64,000 nucleotides of DNA from Episyrphus balteatus (lineage: Eukaryota > Arthropoda > Insecta > Diptera > Syrphidae). The stretch spans positions 59,490,552 to 59,554,551 of the forward strand of contig NC_079137.1 of assembly GCF_945859705.1 (NCBI RefSeq). Direction: 5' to 3'. The notes beneath the pieces were generated by a model. It was not told the origin of the DNA, did no database searches, and saw only the letters and a program-made list of their open reading frames with translations. This document shows positions 34,451 to 46,060 of this stretch, piece after piece (the first letter of the stretch is position 1; each line of letters opens with the position of its first letter). Position numbers and translations under genes: made by a program.

Positions 34451-37418
34451 CTCTGTTGTCTGTTAGCAGAGATGATAGTGGATAAATATTTGTTGTTTTT
34501 ATTTTTTTATTATCATTTTGTGTGCATTAGGATATTAGGAATAATAAAAAAAATTGTTTAATTTAACTGCCATTGACTGTGACGATGGGAACAGAGGGAA
34601 AAATGATCATGAAGATGGTGGATGTGAACTCTCTTTAGCCGATTTGATGTATTTTGTAGTCTCTTATTCAATATTGCAAAAGCTCTTTTATTTTGTTTGG
34701 CTTTGCAAAAAGTGTTTGGTTTTCGGAGTTTTAGAGATGGAAATTCGGAATGTTTTGGTCGGAGAAAATTACAGAGGCTAGGCTACACAAAAAAAAGCTA
34801 GCTCTAGATTTTTTACTGTTTAGATTGATTTTGTTTTGATGGATTCTTTATCATTTATTACTTAAGAAGATTTATTCATTCAAAAGAAATGAAAAGTTCA
34901 AGGTTTTCAACAAAATAAAAGATAATTTTTTGTTGTAAAAGGAGTTGAAGTTATTAAAAAAAAAAATATGTACCTACTAAGAAATCATTATGATTTTTGA
35001 CAAAAAATAAATTAAAAATCTTAATTTTTGTTGTCCATTTTAAGATAACACATTTTTTGTAAGTGACTTATATTTAAATCAATTGGTATCAGAAGTTTTA
35101 TTTTAAAATTCACATCATTTCCAGCATAATAAACGGCGGCATTTATAAGCCGTTTTGCTTAAGAAATATGTACCTGCACAAAAGTAGGTAAATACTCAAA
35201 AAATAATATAAAATTGTAGGACCAGGTTTTCGTCCTTGATGTTTGTGGGTGTGACTACACACTATTGTGTAGTATCAGTTCTCAAATTATCTGTCACAAA
35301 TCTAGAAATCGCAGCTTTGTTTATTTATTCTGAGGCGCTTATACTGTCCGAAGACCGTAGTAAACGTTGAACAGATAAACGAACAAAGGTATTAAACAAA
35401 AGAAAATTGAATCACCAACAAAGATGAATGAAAAGACGTTTTGTTGTATTTTCAAATATGAATATTAACAATTTTATTAATAAAATAATTGAGAAATTTA
35501 AATTACGTTAAATGAAATGAGTTGGCAATCATAAACTGCGTTGAACTACTTTTTGTAAAATATTTTGGCGCTTTGAAGAAAACGTCGTAAATAATAAAAA
35601 AATAATTAAACGATTTAAGGTTGGCTTATAATTAAAGCCACTCCCCCTGGTGTGATACTTTTTTGAGAACGTTAGCGCTAGGCAACCTTTGCTCAATGAA
35701 ATATCAAACAAGAGTGATTTGTTTTGAATCAAGCTCTGCCTTTTATATGATTTTTTTGAAATAATTTTAAATCAATGAAATATATGATTACAAACATAAA
35801 TTATTTTAAAGTGATTAAACAACAAGTATTAATTCAGAATATTGAACATTGAAATGAGAATTATATGAATAACTAGTAAATGGATGTCTTATAAAATTAA
35901 TTTAAATGGTTTTGGACTATAATCGAAGTATGTCGTTTAATTTCTTGTAGAACAAAGAATTTTTAGAAAAAAAAGTTTCTTAAATCGCTAAAACCGTTTA
36001 AAAATTAGATTTTCTCAAATAAAATATTCAAAAATTTGTGTGACAAAAAATTATTCGGCCATTGAAAAGGAATAAATGAATCAAGAAACATAATAGGTAT
36101 ATGTAAAAACTTAAACTTTACTAAAACTTTTTTGTATAAAAATGTTCGTGTTGCTTATGGTAATAGTGAGAAAAATGTTCAGAAAAAAAAAATTCAAAAT
36201 CATTAAAGCATTTTTTTTAAAGTTTTCTTTACCTGCCTAAATTATTTTTTGAAAAAAAAAAAAAACAAAAAAAATTAAGTTCGCATGCTATTTTGTAGCA
36301 ATTATTGATCAACACGGTAATTCAAAAATTAAAAAAATACAATATTCAATATTTTCAAAAAACTAAAAAAAAAATTTAAATTTTTTGTACAACTTTAAAA
36401 TTTATTTTTTGATAATTTTCTTCTTGATATTAATCAAGAAATTATATCAAATCCTTCGTAGAAATTTTTTTTAAATTGAACAAGACATTTCGGAAAAAAA
36501 TCAGAACACTGTTTTATAAGAGGTACTTTTAGATTATTTGTTTTATAAAAATTGTTAAAGCGATTGTTGATAAAAATCAAGGTATCCGTTCTAAACGAGA
36601 TAATGAAAAAAAAAACAACAAAAAATATAAATTCCAAAATTTAATAAAAATCAATGGACAAATGCTAGAACAAAATATTGGCATACCAAGAGATGAGATG
36701 ACAAAAACACTTTTTTGATGTTCTGAAGCATTTCCGTTATTAACTAAAACCTAGACATTTTTGTTGGGTACGAAACCAATAATAACTCCGTAGAGCAAGT
36801 TTAAATCTGTACTAATATTTCAAATAATTGTTAAACTTAACTGAAAAAGTGAAATTAATCAAAAAGTTATAAGGATCACTGTGGCGTATGCGTTACTTTT
36901 TTTTTTATTGTTATATCTTAAATTTGAATGCAACGAGATTAGTTGACCTTGGGCATGTTAAGTTTTTCGTATGGGTTTTAATACATAATTGGCCTCTATA
37001 AAATAATTATTGCAGCCAAGGAAACGCAATTTCTCCCAAAGATATATATTTTTTATATGCGACATTCTTAATTTTATTATAATTTTTACTAAATTAACAA
37101 ATTTAAAATATTTCTGAAATTGGAAAACAATATAACGGTTTTTAGCTGTTATTATTTTCTCACAAATTACTATAATGATTTCAATTAAATTTGGCATTTA
37201 TTATGCACAAAATGCTTTTAATTTTTTTGTTTCCTTAAAAAAGCATTAGAGTTTCATTTGAAATGTACGTATTTTTTGTAATTCCCATTAATCTTGCTTT
37301 AACCAGTTTTGTTCAAAATGTTGAGTGTACCAAAAAATATCACTTACTATTTTAAAGTTTAAGATGAAAATCGAAAAATTATAATTTTAACTTTTGGTAA
37401 CTTAAATAAGAGCTTAAT
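34451..37418. other. AT-rich non-coding DNA with two small hairpins
   Basis: Hairpins: AAACGGC at 35131-35137 with GCCGTTT at 35149-35155, and ACTACACA at 35254-35261 with TGTGTAGT at 35266-35273 around a four-base loop. No gene supported. Confidence 0.55.
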
Positions 37419-37687
37419 AGGGTAACGTACCCAGTGACCGACACCCTTAAGGGATAATTTGTGTTTGAAAATTCATAACTTTCCTTTCACTGCTTCAATT
37501 TTAATTATTTAAATGGTTAATTTAACTATAAGAAATGGTTTTTAGGTATAATGAAAGCATAAATAATTTAGTAATGCCTTAAAAATATCAAAATTAAAAA
37601 TGTAATACCTTACCGGTTTTTTAGTTACCGACACCATTTTTTCAGTAGTGGACACCCGATTTTTTTAGTAATGGACACCCATATCTA

Positions 37688-37853
37688 AGCTGCATTTACA
37701 CTCTTGGTTTTATCGCCGGTGTGTAAGATGTCTGTTTTTAAATTAGAACCGAGCAACAAGACGGTTTTACTACTGACATTCTCTCGTTGTACGGTGTTAG
37801 TTCAAGAAGGAACATCGTACACCGGCGATAAAACTGAGAGTGTAAATGCAGCT
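37688..37853. mobile_element. 166-bp inverted-repeat element (MITE)
   Basis: Arms of about 43 bp: AGCTGCATTTACACTCTTGG then TTTTATCGCCGGTGT on the left (37688-37730), inverted on the right (37812-37853) with few mismatches. An 80-bp loop lies between. Nested in the larger element. Confidence 0.8.
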
Positions 37854-38029
37854 AAGCATTCAACTACATTTAATGCACTTTGCAGATCTTCGTCTTTGTT
37901 TTGCTTCTGTTTTGGGATTTTTAAATAACAGCCTGAAATGTCGACGCCGACGAACACTAAGGTACTTGAAAATACTGTTTAAACCTAGCTTACAGTTCAA
38001 CGCATAACAAAACTTAATTTTCAATACCT

Positions 38030-38113
38030 GGGGTCGAATCACGGTAAAAGAAAAAGGTAGGAACAGATAGCGTTCATACGTTAACAACTGTGTGCTGTGA
38101 TTCGACCCCTGTT
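38030..38113. repeat. Inverted repeat GGGGTCGAATCACGG
   Basis: GGGGTCGAATCAC near 38031-38043 is inverted as GTGATTCGACCCC at about 38097-38109, giving a hairpin of about 13 pairs with a ~53-nt loop. Lies between the two nested elements. Confidence 0.7.
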
Positions 38114-38129
38114 CTCTGTTCTACTTTAG

Positions 38130-38853
38130 GTGGGCTATTCTGGTTCTGTAAAAAGTTTGATGAAAATAGTTTTCATCGATTCTGATTCAGTGGAAACATG
38201 GAAATTAAAGTCAAAATTCTATCACATGAAAATAATTTTCTTATCGAAATATTTTCTGTGAAAAGAACAATACGTACCTGCCATGATAACAAAAAAAAAA
38301 AAAAAGAAGCTCGAGTCCACATAAAAAGATTAGCAGTCGAGCAATACAAACAACCGTTGAACTGCGTACCTACATATATCAAGACACAAATTTTGATGGA
38401 AAAAGGAAATACATCCTTTTACCGACTTCCAAAAAGGAGGAGGTATTCAATTCGTCTGTATTTTTTTTTTTTTTTTTTTGTTTATGTTTGTTACCGCATA
38501 ACTTTGGACTGAGTGAACCAATTTTGATAATTCTTTTTGTATTGGAAAGCTGGTGGCTGCAGTGTGTTCCCATTTCAATTTCGTTCACTTTTAGCCATAG
38601 GAACTATTTTAAAAACCATAAAACCCAGTTTTGATCCATGGAAGTCGGTTTTGTTTTAACAAGAAAATTAAAAGTTGACATAGAATACGTCAAAAATTAT
38701 ATTTTTACGATCATACGTTAACGTTTTAACCATTGACGTAGAAAAATGTAACAGGTAGCTTAAAAGCAAAAATGGAATGATAAAATGAAAAGTCGAATGA
38801 AAACACCGATGGGGAAAATTTTATCATTTCATTTTTTCACAGAACCAGAATAA
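38130..38853. mobile_element. ~720-bp nested inverted-repeat element
   Basis: Left end TATTCTGGTTCTGTAAAAAG at about 38130, right end CACAGAACCAGAATAAG at about 38837-38853. Further inverted similarity continues inward (TTTCATCGAT on the left, ATCGGTGTTTTCATTCGA on the right after reversal). It includes two opposed ~100-codon frames that I regard as chance (poly-Lys/poly-Phe tracts). Confidence 0.5.
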
Positions 38854-39776
38854 GGACCCAGACAAAACGTTACATGCCTTAAAATTAAAAAGAAAGATTT
38901 AGGAACACAAAGAAGATTTGACCTCAAACTTGAAGGTGGAAGTTTTCTTTGTTTGCTAGTATGTGAACTTAAGGAAAATAAAAATAGGCAAACAAGGGCT
39001 AAGTTTTTAGCGTGTGCATGAAAATGATTGTCAAACAATACACACACCTTGCATAAATCGAATGAATCGTTTTCAGATTCCTTTCAAACTTTTTTAAAGT
39101 AATTTTACACAGTCGAAAGGAAACCCACTTTATAAACTTATTTAAAAGCGCTACGCGATGCTTTGAATCTTTTGTTTTTTTACACGGTGAACTGTAAACT
39201 AGGCCTTAGGAGCAAACAAAAATTGGTTTGAAAATAATTGTGCCTATTCGGCGAGATCTTTTGTACTGCTATTCTGCAGAAAAAGAACGGTGTCCATAAC
39301 TAATATCATCAAACGTGTCTAATTGCGCCAGTTATGGACACCAGTGTCGGTGACTGAATTTTGTTGAACATTATATTCTAGTTATGAACACCCCACGTAA
39401 AATTAAATTATGTTATCATTTTTGTAATAACTTAAATTGAAATAGATCTACAAAGCAATTCACTAACACAATATTCAATTTTAATTTTTGTACCATATAC
39501 AGATATATTGTTTAAACAATGATTTGTACTAACGTTTTTCTTAAGAATTTCTCAAGTTTCATGCACTTCACAGAGGTTCGAAACTTTCCCTTTTTATTAC
39601 AACAAAACCAATCACTACCAACTATGAAGTAAAGTGTTTTCTGATGGAATATACATGCCTGAACGCGTTAAAAATAGTTTTCGTACGCTACACCCTAACA
39701 AAACCTTAAGAAAACGGAAAAACTGTGCCAGGTGTCTGTAACTGGCAAGGGTGTCGGTCACTGGGTAGTTTACCCT

Positions 39777-42235
39777 AATTCAATTGCTTAAGGAAGGTGT
39801 ACCGTCACATAAACGGCTCAACGTTTATAAATTGGTGGATAACTTTCACATTTGTTAAGATAGTCGAATGAAATAAATATTTTTATTTAGTGAATAAACA
39901 AGGCCTAAAATATTCGACCTTATTATTTCTAAAATTTGAGCAATTGTATAATTTTAGTCGTAAAAATTTAAGCTAAAAATTTTATTTTTTAAATTCTATT
40001 TTGGATATTGAGATTGAATCAAACTAAGGAGTAAAGCTATTTTGAAAAACTAAAACTTAGTTTTTTATAGAAAAAAATTAATCGGAACTTATGCTATTTT
40101 TCTTGATCTTGCAATGTTTGAACATCTGATCTTTAAGGAATTTAAGAGTATTATCTCCAATAATTTTGTATCAATTTAAAATCTTGCATTAAACTATCAA
40201 CAGAATTTTTTAAAAGAATCTTAACATCTAACATACAAGTCGTTAAATGTTACATAAACTGACAAAAAAAAAAAAAAAAAAAAAACAAAGTTAAAAACAC
40301 TAAAATAATTTGGAACATTTTTCATAGAAAACAAAAAAATAAATCGACTAGCTCACCTAATTACAAAACAACACATGAATATAAAAATGCATAACATCCG
40401 TTTGTTGATTGCTGTTATCAATACAATGTTTAAACGAATCAGGATTCATGCTAAGACTGCAATTATTTTAAAAATCATAAGAAGGAAAGTACCCATGCAC
40501 TGAAAAATAAAGTAAAACCAGCAACCAGGACCAATCTAATTATCGCATTACATTGATAAATCTTAACTTTAACTGTTCCATGTCACAAATTGTTAGTTAA
40601 TTTATTTTTTTATTTTCGTTCAATTTGTGACAAAAACGAGGATAACTGGAACAGTTGTCAATTTGCAACATGCATTTCATGAACCCTTTTATGCTTGTTA
40701 TTACTGTCGATTGTATTTGTATATTGACCAACTTTATGTACATATCCACCTCTCCTTACAGTTCTCCAATTTTAACATCTGTCTCTTATAAAAAAAGAAA
40801 AAAAAATCCTTCAACAATGTTATTTTTGTAAGAAATGTTCATCGATTAAAATCTCGTTAAAACGAAAAAAAAAAAAATTGAAACAAACCCAGAAAATAAA
40901 ACATCCTCTCAATGTGTGTCATTGGATGACATATACGCAGTCCTATATAACTCCCAAAAGACCCAAACCAACCAAAACCAAACCACACAAAGTCACAAAG
41001 GAGGACATGACAACCATTAAATGATACAAGATGTACATTCCAATCTGCAGCAAATAATACCACGAAAAAAAAAGTACAACAAAAAAATTGAAAGAAAAAA
41101 AAAAAGAAATAATAAAAATTCACTATACAATTGATCTTCGAAATAAAAAAAAAAAAAAACATAATTTAAAATGAAAAACAGATCACAAGATCGTTGAACT
41201 GATTTAGTTTTAAACACACAGTGGTAGTAGATTGGCATAAAAGTTGGATACAATAATAAAAATTATAATAGCAAAGACTTATCAAAGTAAATTCTTTTAA
41301 AAGAAAAACACCCAATATTTTATATTCAATTTTTAGTTTATACCAGAAAAAATGTTAACCTTTGTTTTTTTGTGATTGGTATAAAAAAATAATTATCAAG
41401 CGTTTATGTCCCAAATTTTTAAAATATGTTTTCGTATTTTAATAATTTGGTAGTCAAGTTGACCAAAATTGTCAAAAGTTAATTAGAAAGTTTTAATTAG
41501 TAGAATCTTGTTTTCCTCGATTGGTATAAAATCCTTTAATTTTGATTTTATTCCCTCTTTATCATCTAAGTTACCCCACTGTGCATTGTATCTTTAATTT
41601 TTGTATATTGTATCTTCACGTATTATATGATTGTCCATCCGAATTATGTTGGTTTGGTTTGTTGTTTTTTCCTTTCCAACGAATGAAAAAATCGAACAAA
41701 AAAAATAAAATACATATCTTTGAACTAAATTATTGATTACATAAGCTTTATGAAGCACGTGTGTGTCATACATCATTATCTTCTACCTCCAATCACATAA
41801 CAATGAAATTCCAATTATAACAATAAACGATCTAAACAAAACAAAAAGGTGTTTTTGAGTATCTTTTTTTATATTAAAGATACCAGATACAGTTTCATGT
41901 TGCAGATCAATTTATTTATCTTTCAATTAAACAAAACATTGACTTTTAACACAAATATCATATCGATGAATTTGATCAAAAGTGTGGATCTTTTTGGACT
42001 TTCTAAAAATTTAATTTAAAATTTTTAAAGTATTAGTATAAAAAAAACATATTAATTTTCTCTAAATATGTATACATTGGACTTAAATATTTTGGTTAAA
42101 ATATGACAAACTTTAGACCAATTTATACCATTTTTAATCAATCGGAATTTAAACTCTAAAGAATATTTGTATTTTTCTTTTATTTTATATAATTTTATTT
42201 TACTTGAAAACAATCATTTTTACTTGCGATATAGG
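39777..42235. other. AT-rich non-coding DNA
   Basis: A run of about 24 A near 40263-40285. Minus-strand frames at 40857-41253 are Phe runs from A-rich DNA. No gene supported. Confidence 0.6.
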
Positions 42236-42339
42236 CACTATAGGGCAAGTTTAGGATTCGTAAAAAAAATCGAACTCGAGATAACAATTTTACACGACAT
42301 TACGATGATGGAGAATGCCAAAAAAGTGGGTCCGGCAAT

Positions 42340-42376
<37 letters not shown>

Positions 42377-43450
42377 GTGTCTGTCTCTATCTGGAGCTGC
42401 AGCCTAAACGAGTGAAGTGATTTTCTTCAAACTTATTAGTTAGCAGTTTTTGGTGATTCCCTAGAGGGGAAATTGAAATTTTTTTTTTATGACCAAAACT
42501 AACGGTACCTGCCATATAACGGAAATAGAAAAAGTAATTTTTTTCAAAAACGGCTCTAACGATTTTGATTAAAATTTTTGTGTGTAGTATTACACATAAG
42601 GGCCAACTTTTTAAATAAAAAAAATATTTTTTGTACCGTTATTAACGGTACCTGTCATAGAACGGTTTTTTTCGTTTCTGAATATCTCGTACAAAATTAA
42701 CCCGATTTAAATGAAAATTTTTATACAAAAGTGTGTAAGTAAAGATAATATTAAAATTTTAGAAAATTTTCAAAAAACGCATTCTTGGTTTTTTAAAAAA
42801 TATTTCAAAATTTTTTTTTGAAAAATCAATTTTTTGAAAACGGATCAATGAAAAATTTTGAAATTTAGTTTTTATGTGTAAATTAATTATTTCTTCAAAA
42901 TGGCATACCAACTTTTTTTTTGAAAAATGTTAAAAAAATTTTATATATAAAAAATTATTTTTTTAAAAAACGGCTCCTACAATTTTCAAAATTTTTTTTC
43001 TAAAAATACCTTTTTATACGAGAAATAAAATGGCATATTTGTTTTTTTTTTTTTAAGATATTTTAAAACGGAGTTTTATTAATTATAAAAACAGATTTAA
43101 TTTTTTTATACTACTTATGAAATTTCTTCAAAATATCAAATTTTAAATTTCTTGAATAAAAAGCTTTAACATTATAGTTACTTTAAGCATAAGAGCAAGT
43201 ACGTGCGACCCCAGTCGTGCAATTTATTTTTTAATGCATTATTTGTTTTATATTAAAAAATAAAACAAAATAGTTATTGCAAAAACAAAAAACTTGCATT
43301 GAAAAAGAAATATATTATATTCATTGCAACTAAAAAAAAATTTTTATTGGAACTGAAAAATATTTCAAAAAAAAATATTTACAAAAAAAAATATTTATTG
43401 CAAATAAAAAATTTTCTGCATTGAAAAAAATCAGTGCAAAGTGCGTACAG
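42236..43450 (+). repeat. (GTCT)n-associated dispersed repeat, copy 2, with degenerate internal repeats
   Basis: Includes the CTGT tract at 42341-42386 and the GCAGCCTAAACG block shared with 29221-29310. Downstream, segments of the type AACGGTACCTGYCATAKAACGG (two at about 42503 and 42648) and AAAAACGGCTCYWACRATTTT (about 42547 and 42967) recur. This is a degraded transposon-related repeat without a coding frame. Confidence 0.6.
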
Positions 43451-43610
43451 TGTGAATATTAAAAAAAATATTTTTTACACACATTTTGCTTTGATTTTTG
43501 AAGTGAAAACTTTAATTTTTCAATTTTAAATTGAAGAATTTGAAAAGTACCACAAAACACCTGTGGAGATCTTTTGTCAATGACCAGCCACCAGTGTATA
43601 AAGTAAACTG

Positions 43611-43795
43611 AAATCTCAGTTTAAAATGTAGACATAAATTTACTTAAAAAATTCTTCCTTTTTTCGTAGGCATCGTAAAAATATAATTGAAGCGTCATAT
43701 AAAAGGTGAAATAATAAGCTTTCAGATGATATAGAATTTATTATAGGTTGTCATTTCAAAAATGGATTTAATGGTGTAAGAAGAGAAAAAAGACT
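43611..43795 (+). repeat. Dispersed ~180-bp repeat, copy 1
   Basis: Shares with 45886-46060 the blocks TCTCAGTTT.AAAT, AAAAATTCTT.CTTTTTT.GTAG, ATTGAAG..TCATAT.AAAGG and GGTGAAATAATAAGCTTTC, in the same order and spacing. Confidence 0.8.
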
Positions 43796-45885
43796 AATTT
43801 TTGTTTGCTTTTTTAAATCGAAAAAATCTAACTTAACTCCATCAACTTTAAATACATTTTTTTAAAATAAAAATTTATTTTTTAAGGTTAAATTTCTACC
43901 AAGTTTTTTTTAGTGCAAAATATTTCTAATTGCAATAAATATTTATTTAATGAAAATATTTCAAAGTTGCAATAAATGTTTTTTTTAATGCAATTTTTTT
44001 TATTTCGATTTTTTTTTTTAACTAATATTTTTTGCACCCTACTTGAAAATCATAAGTTATAAGTAAAATATTGTTAAGAGGACCAAGTTTAAAAAAAATC
44101 ATTTCTTCATCTCCATAATTCTTCCCTGCCTCAATTTTAGGTTTCATAGGTTTTTTATTTTCATCCGAAAACATTATTCAATGGGATAATTCTTCCTATT
44201 AGATATTCAGATGATGTGGGACCATAAAGCAAAAATAAAATAAAAAAAAATCAAATCAATAAATTATCTTTTTATTACATGCATTGTGAATTTTGTGCTA
44301 TAATAGTCTGGTTATCATGTGGATTTATTGGCAGGGTGATATTTTTTTTTTTTTTTTTATTTCATGCTTTTTGTTAAGTGGATCCTCAATCTGTTTTGTG
44401 ACCTCGAAGAATGTATAGAGAATTATGTTGAAAATATTTAACCAGAAGTGGAACACTCTGAGATCGTTTTTTTGGTTGTGCGGCGCCGATGTTTTATATT
44501 ATTATTATTTTTTTTAATGTTTTATCGACCATGAAGGTCGGATTGTTTAAGAACAATACAATCGAAATGGGAATAAGATATCTATTCATAATGAAAAAAA
44601 AAAAAAAAAATTAAATATTTTTTTGGACAAGATGTTATGTGTCGTCCCCCAGATGGACAATATAATAAGAATGGGAATAAGAGGAATAAAGGGTGATTCG
44701 TAGGAATTTTTTTTAAGATGTCATTGGGGTATTTCAATTGAAATTTATTTATGGTTCTGATTGAAAATGGAATTTTATTTTAGTTGATGTTTGGCGCGCG
44801 CAAATTAAGTTCGATTTATTTTTAAGCCAACAGCAATAAAAAAAGTAATTTTTTTTTAGATTGATTTATAAGACACGGAAATAAATTGATAAAATTGTAT
44901 AAAGAATTTGTATACTTTTTTTAATTTGGTTCAGATGTCCTGATTTACATTAAGTTATTGTGCAAACAAAAATTATGTTAGAAAATTTAAATATTTAAAA
45001 AACAATACCTAATTAATTTTTGGTTATCATTTTAATAAGTGTGACTATTACGTTATGGTTATAATTTTTGTGAACTTTTTTTTTTTTTTTTTGAGCCTTA
45101 ACATGAAAATAAAAATGGTAGGTTCTAAAAAAAAAGCGCTGCATAAATACCAAATTTTAATTTAATCAACCCAAACGTTGAGTCCCTTAAGAAGACATAT
45201 AAACTAGGGCGTTCGTTATTTTTAAATCAAGTACCTAAGTGGAAAAACTGTTTCTAAATAACAAAGAAAAAATTCAGATTTTTATTTTGACACTAGATGT
45301 CGCCCCAATAGGGTTAAAGTTTTTATTTGATAAGGGTAGATATGTGTTGACTTACGAGGCCATATTTTTAGATATAGATTTAAATCAAATTTTTTTGATG
45401 AGGTTCTTGTCTACAAAAAACAACGTTTTCAAAAAGGTATAAATCATTTTTCTAGGACCCTGGGTCTAGTCAGGGCAAAAATTGGTATTTTGAAATGATT
45501 TTTGACCGAATAACGGGAAAAACAAGTTTTTTGTCCCAAGTTTTTTGACCGTTCTTAACCGTTTTTTATTTTTATCTTTTTTTTCAACAGATAAATGAAT
45601 GAAATTTATATTGTAGATAGATAATAGACAGAACTATATCTGTGCAAAGTTTCAATCAATTTCGTAGTCAAAATTTTGAGATAACGGTAAAATAAATTTC
45701 TATTTTTCAACACGTTCTTTCTTTTTATCTAGAGGAGATAAAAATTTTATTTAACTTTATTGAGCATGCTGATAATTTAACCTTTCATTTGATATATCAC
45801 ACATAACGATACATTTACTACAAGCTACATAATGTTAAATTAAAAAACTTCAGAAATACCTCAAAAAACCCATATTCTCAGTTTG
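43796..45885. other. AT-rich non-coding DNA
   Basis: Long T runs near 44341-44359 and 45077-45093, and an ACCATGAAGGTCGG near 44528. The frame at 45239-45442 is not recognisable. Nothing else supported. Confidence 0.55.
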
Positions 45886-46060
45886 AAATTTCGACATGGT
45901 TGGCTTTAAAAAATTCTTACTTTTTTTGTAGACATCGAAAAAATATGATTGAAGGCTCATATTAAAGGTGAAATAATAAGCTTTCTTTTAATATAAAATT
46001 TAATATAGGATATCAGGGGAAAAAATTGATTTAATGACATGGGAAGATGAAAAAGATTGA
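45886..46060 (+). repeat. Dispersed ~180-bp repeat, copy 2
   Basis: Second copy of the repeat at 43611-43795, in the same orientation and 2.28 kb away, with scattered differences. Confidence 0.8.

Larger units (their letters stand above)
37419..39776. mobile_element. 2.36 kb DNA transposon-like element, GACACC family
   Basis: The 31-bp ends 37419-37449 (AGGGTAACGTACCCAGTGAC then CGACACCCTTA) and 39746-39776 (inverted) differ only at a few positions. The end sequence is echoed inside: (A)GTTAYKGACACC motifs at about 37622, 37646, 37668, 39332 and 39380 in plus, and 39289, 39346, 39731 and 39749 in minus. They lie within ~300 bp of the left end or ~500 bp of the right end, the layout expected of subterminal transposase-binding sites. 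No transposase frame survives, so it is non-autonomous or dead. It hosts two nested inverted-repeat structures. Target duplication not resolved. Confidence 0.75.

Noticed and set aside
38031..38043. GGTCGAATCAC as a tRNA B box within the 37.4-39.8 kb element
   Set aside because: Only a partial B-box match, no convincing A box, and no T run follows. Better described as one arm of a hairpin.
40857..41253. Minus-strand frames of 78-101 codons rich in Phe
   Set aside because: Created by A runs. No domain, no splice or start context.
42341..42386. CRISPR-like or coding repeat at the CTGT tract
   Set aside because: A plain tetranucleotide microsatellite in a eukaryotic dispersed repeat, with no spacer structure.
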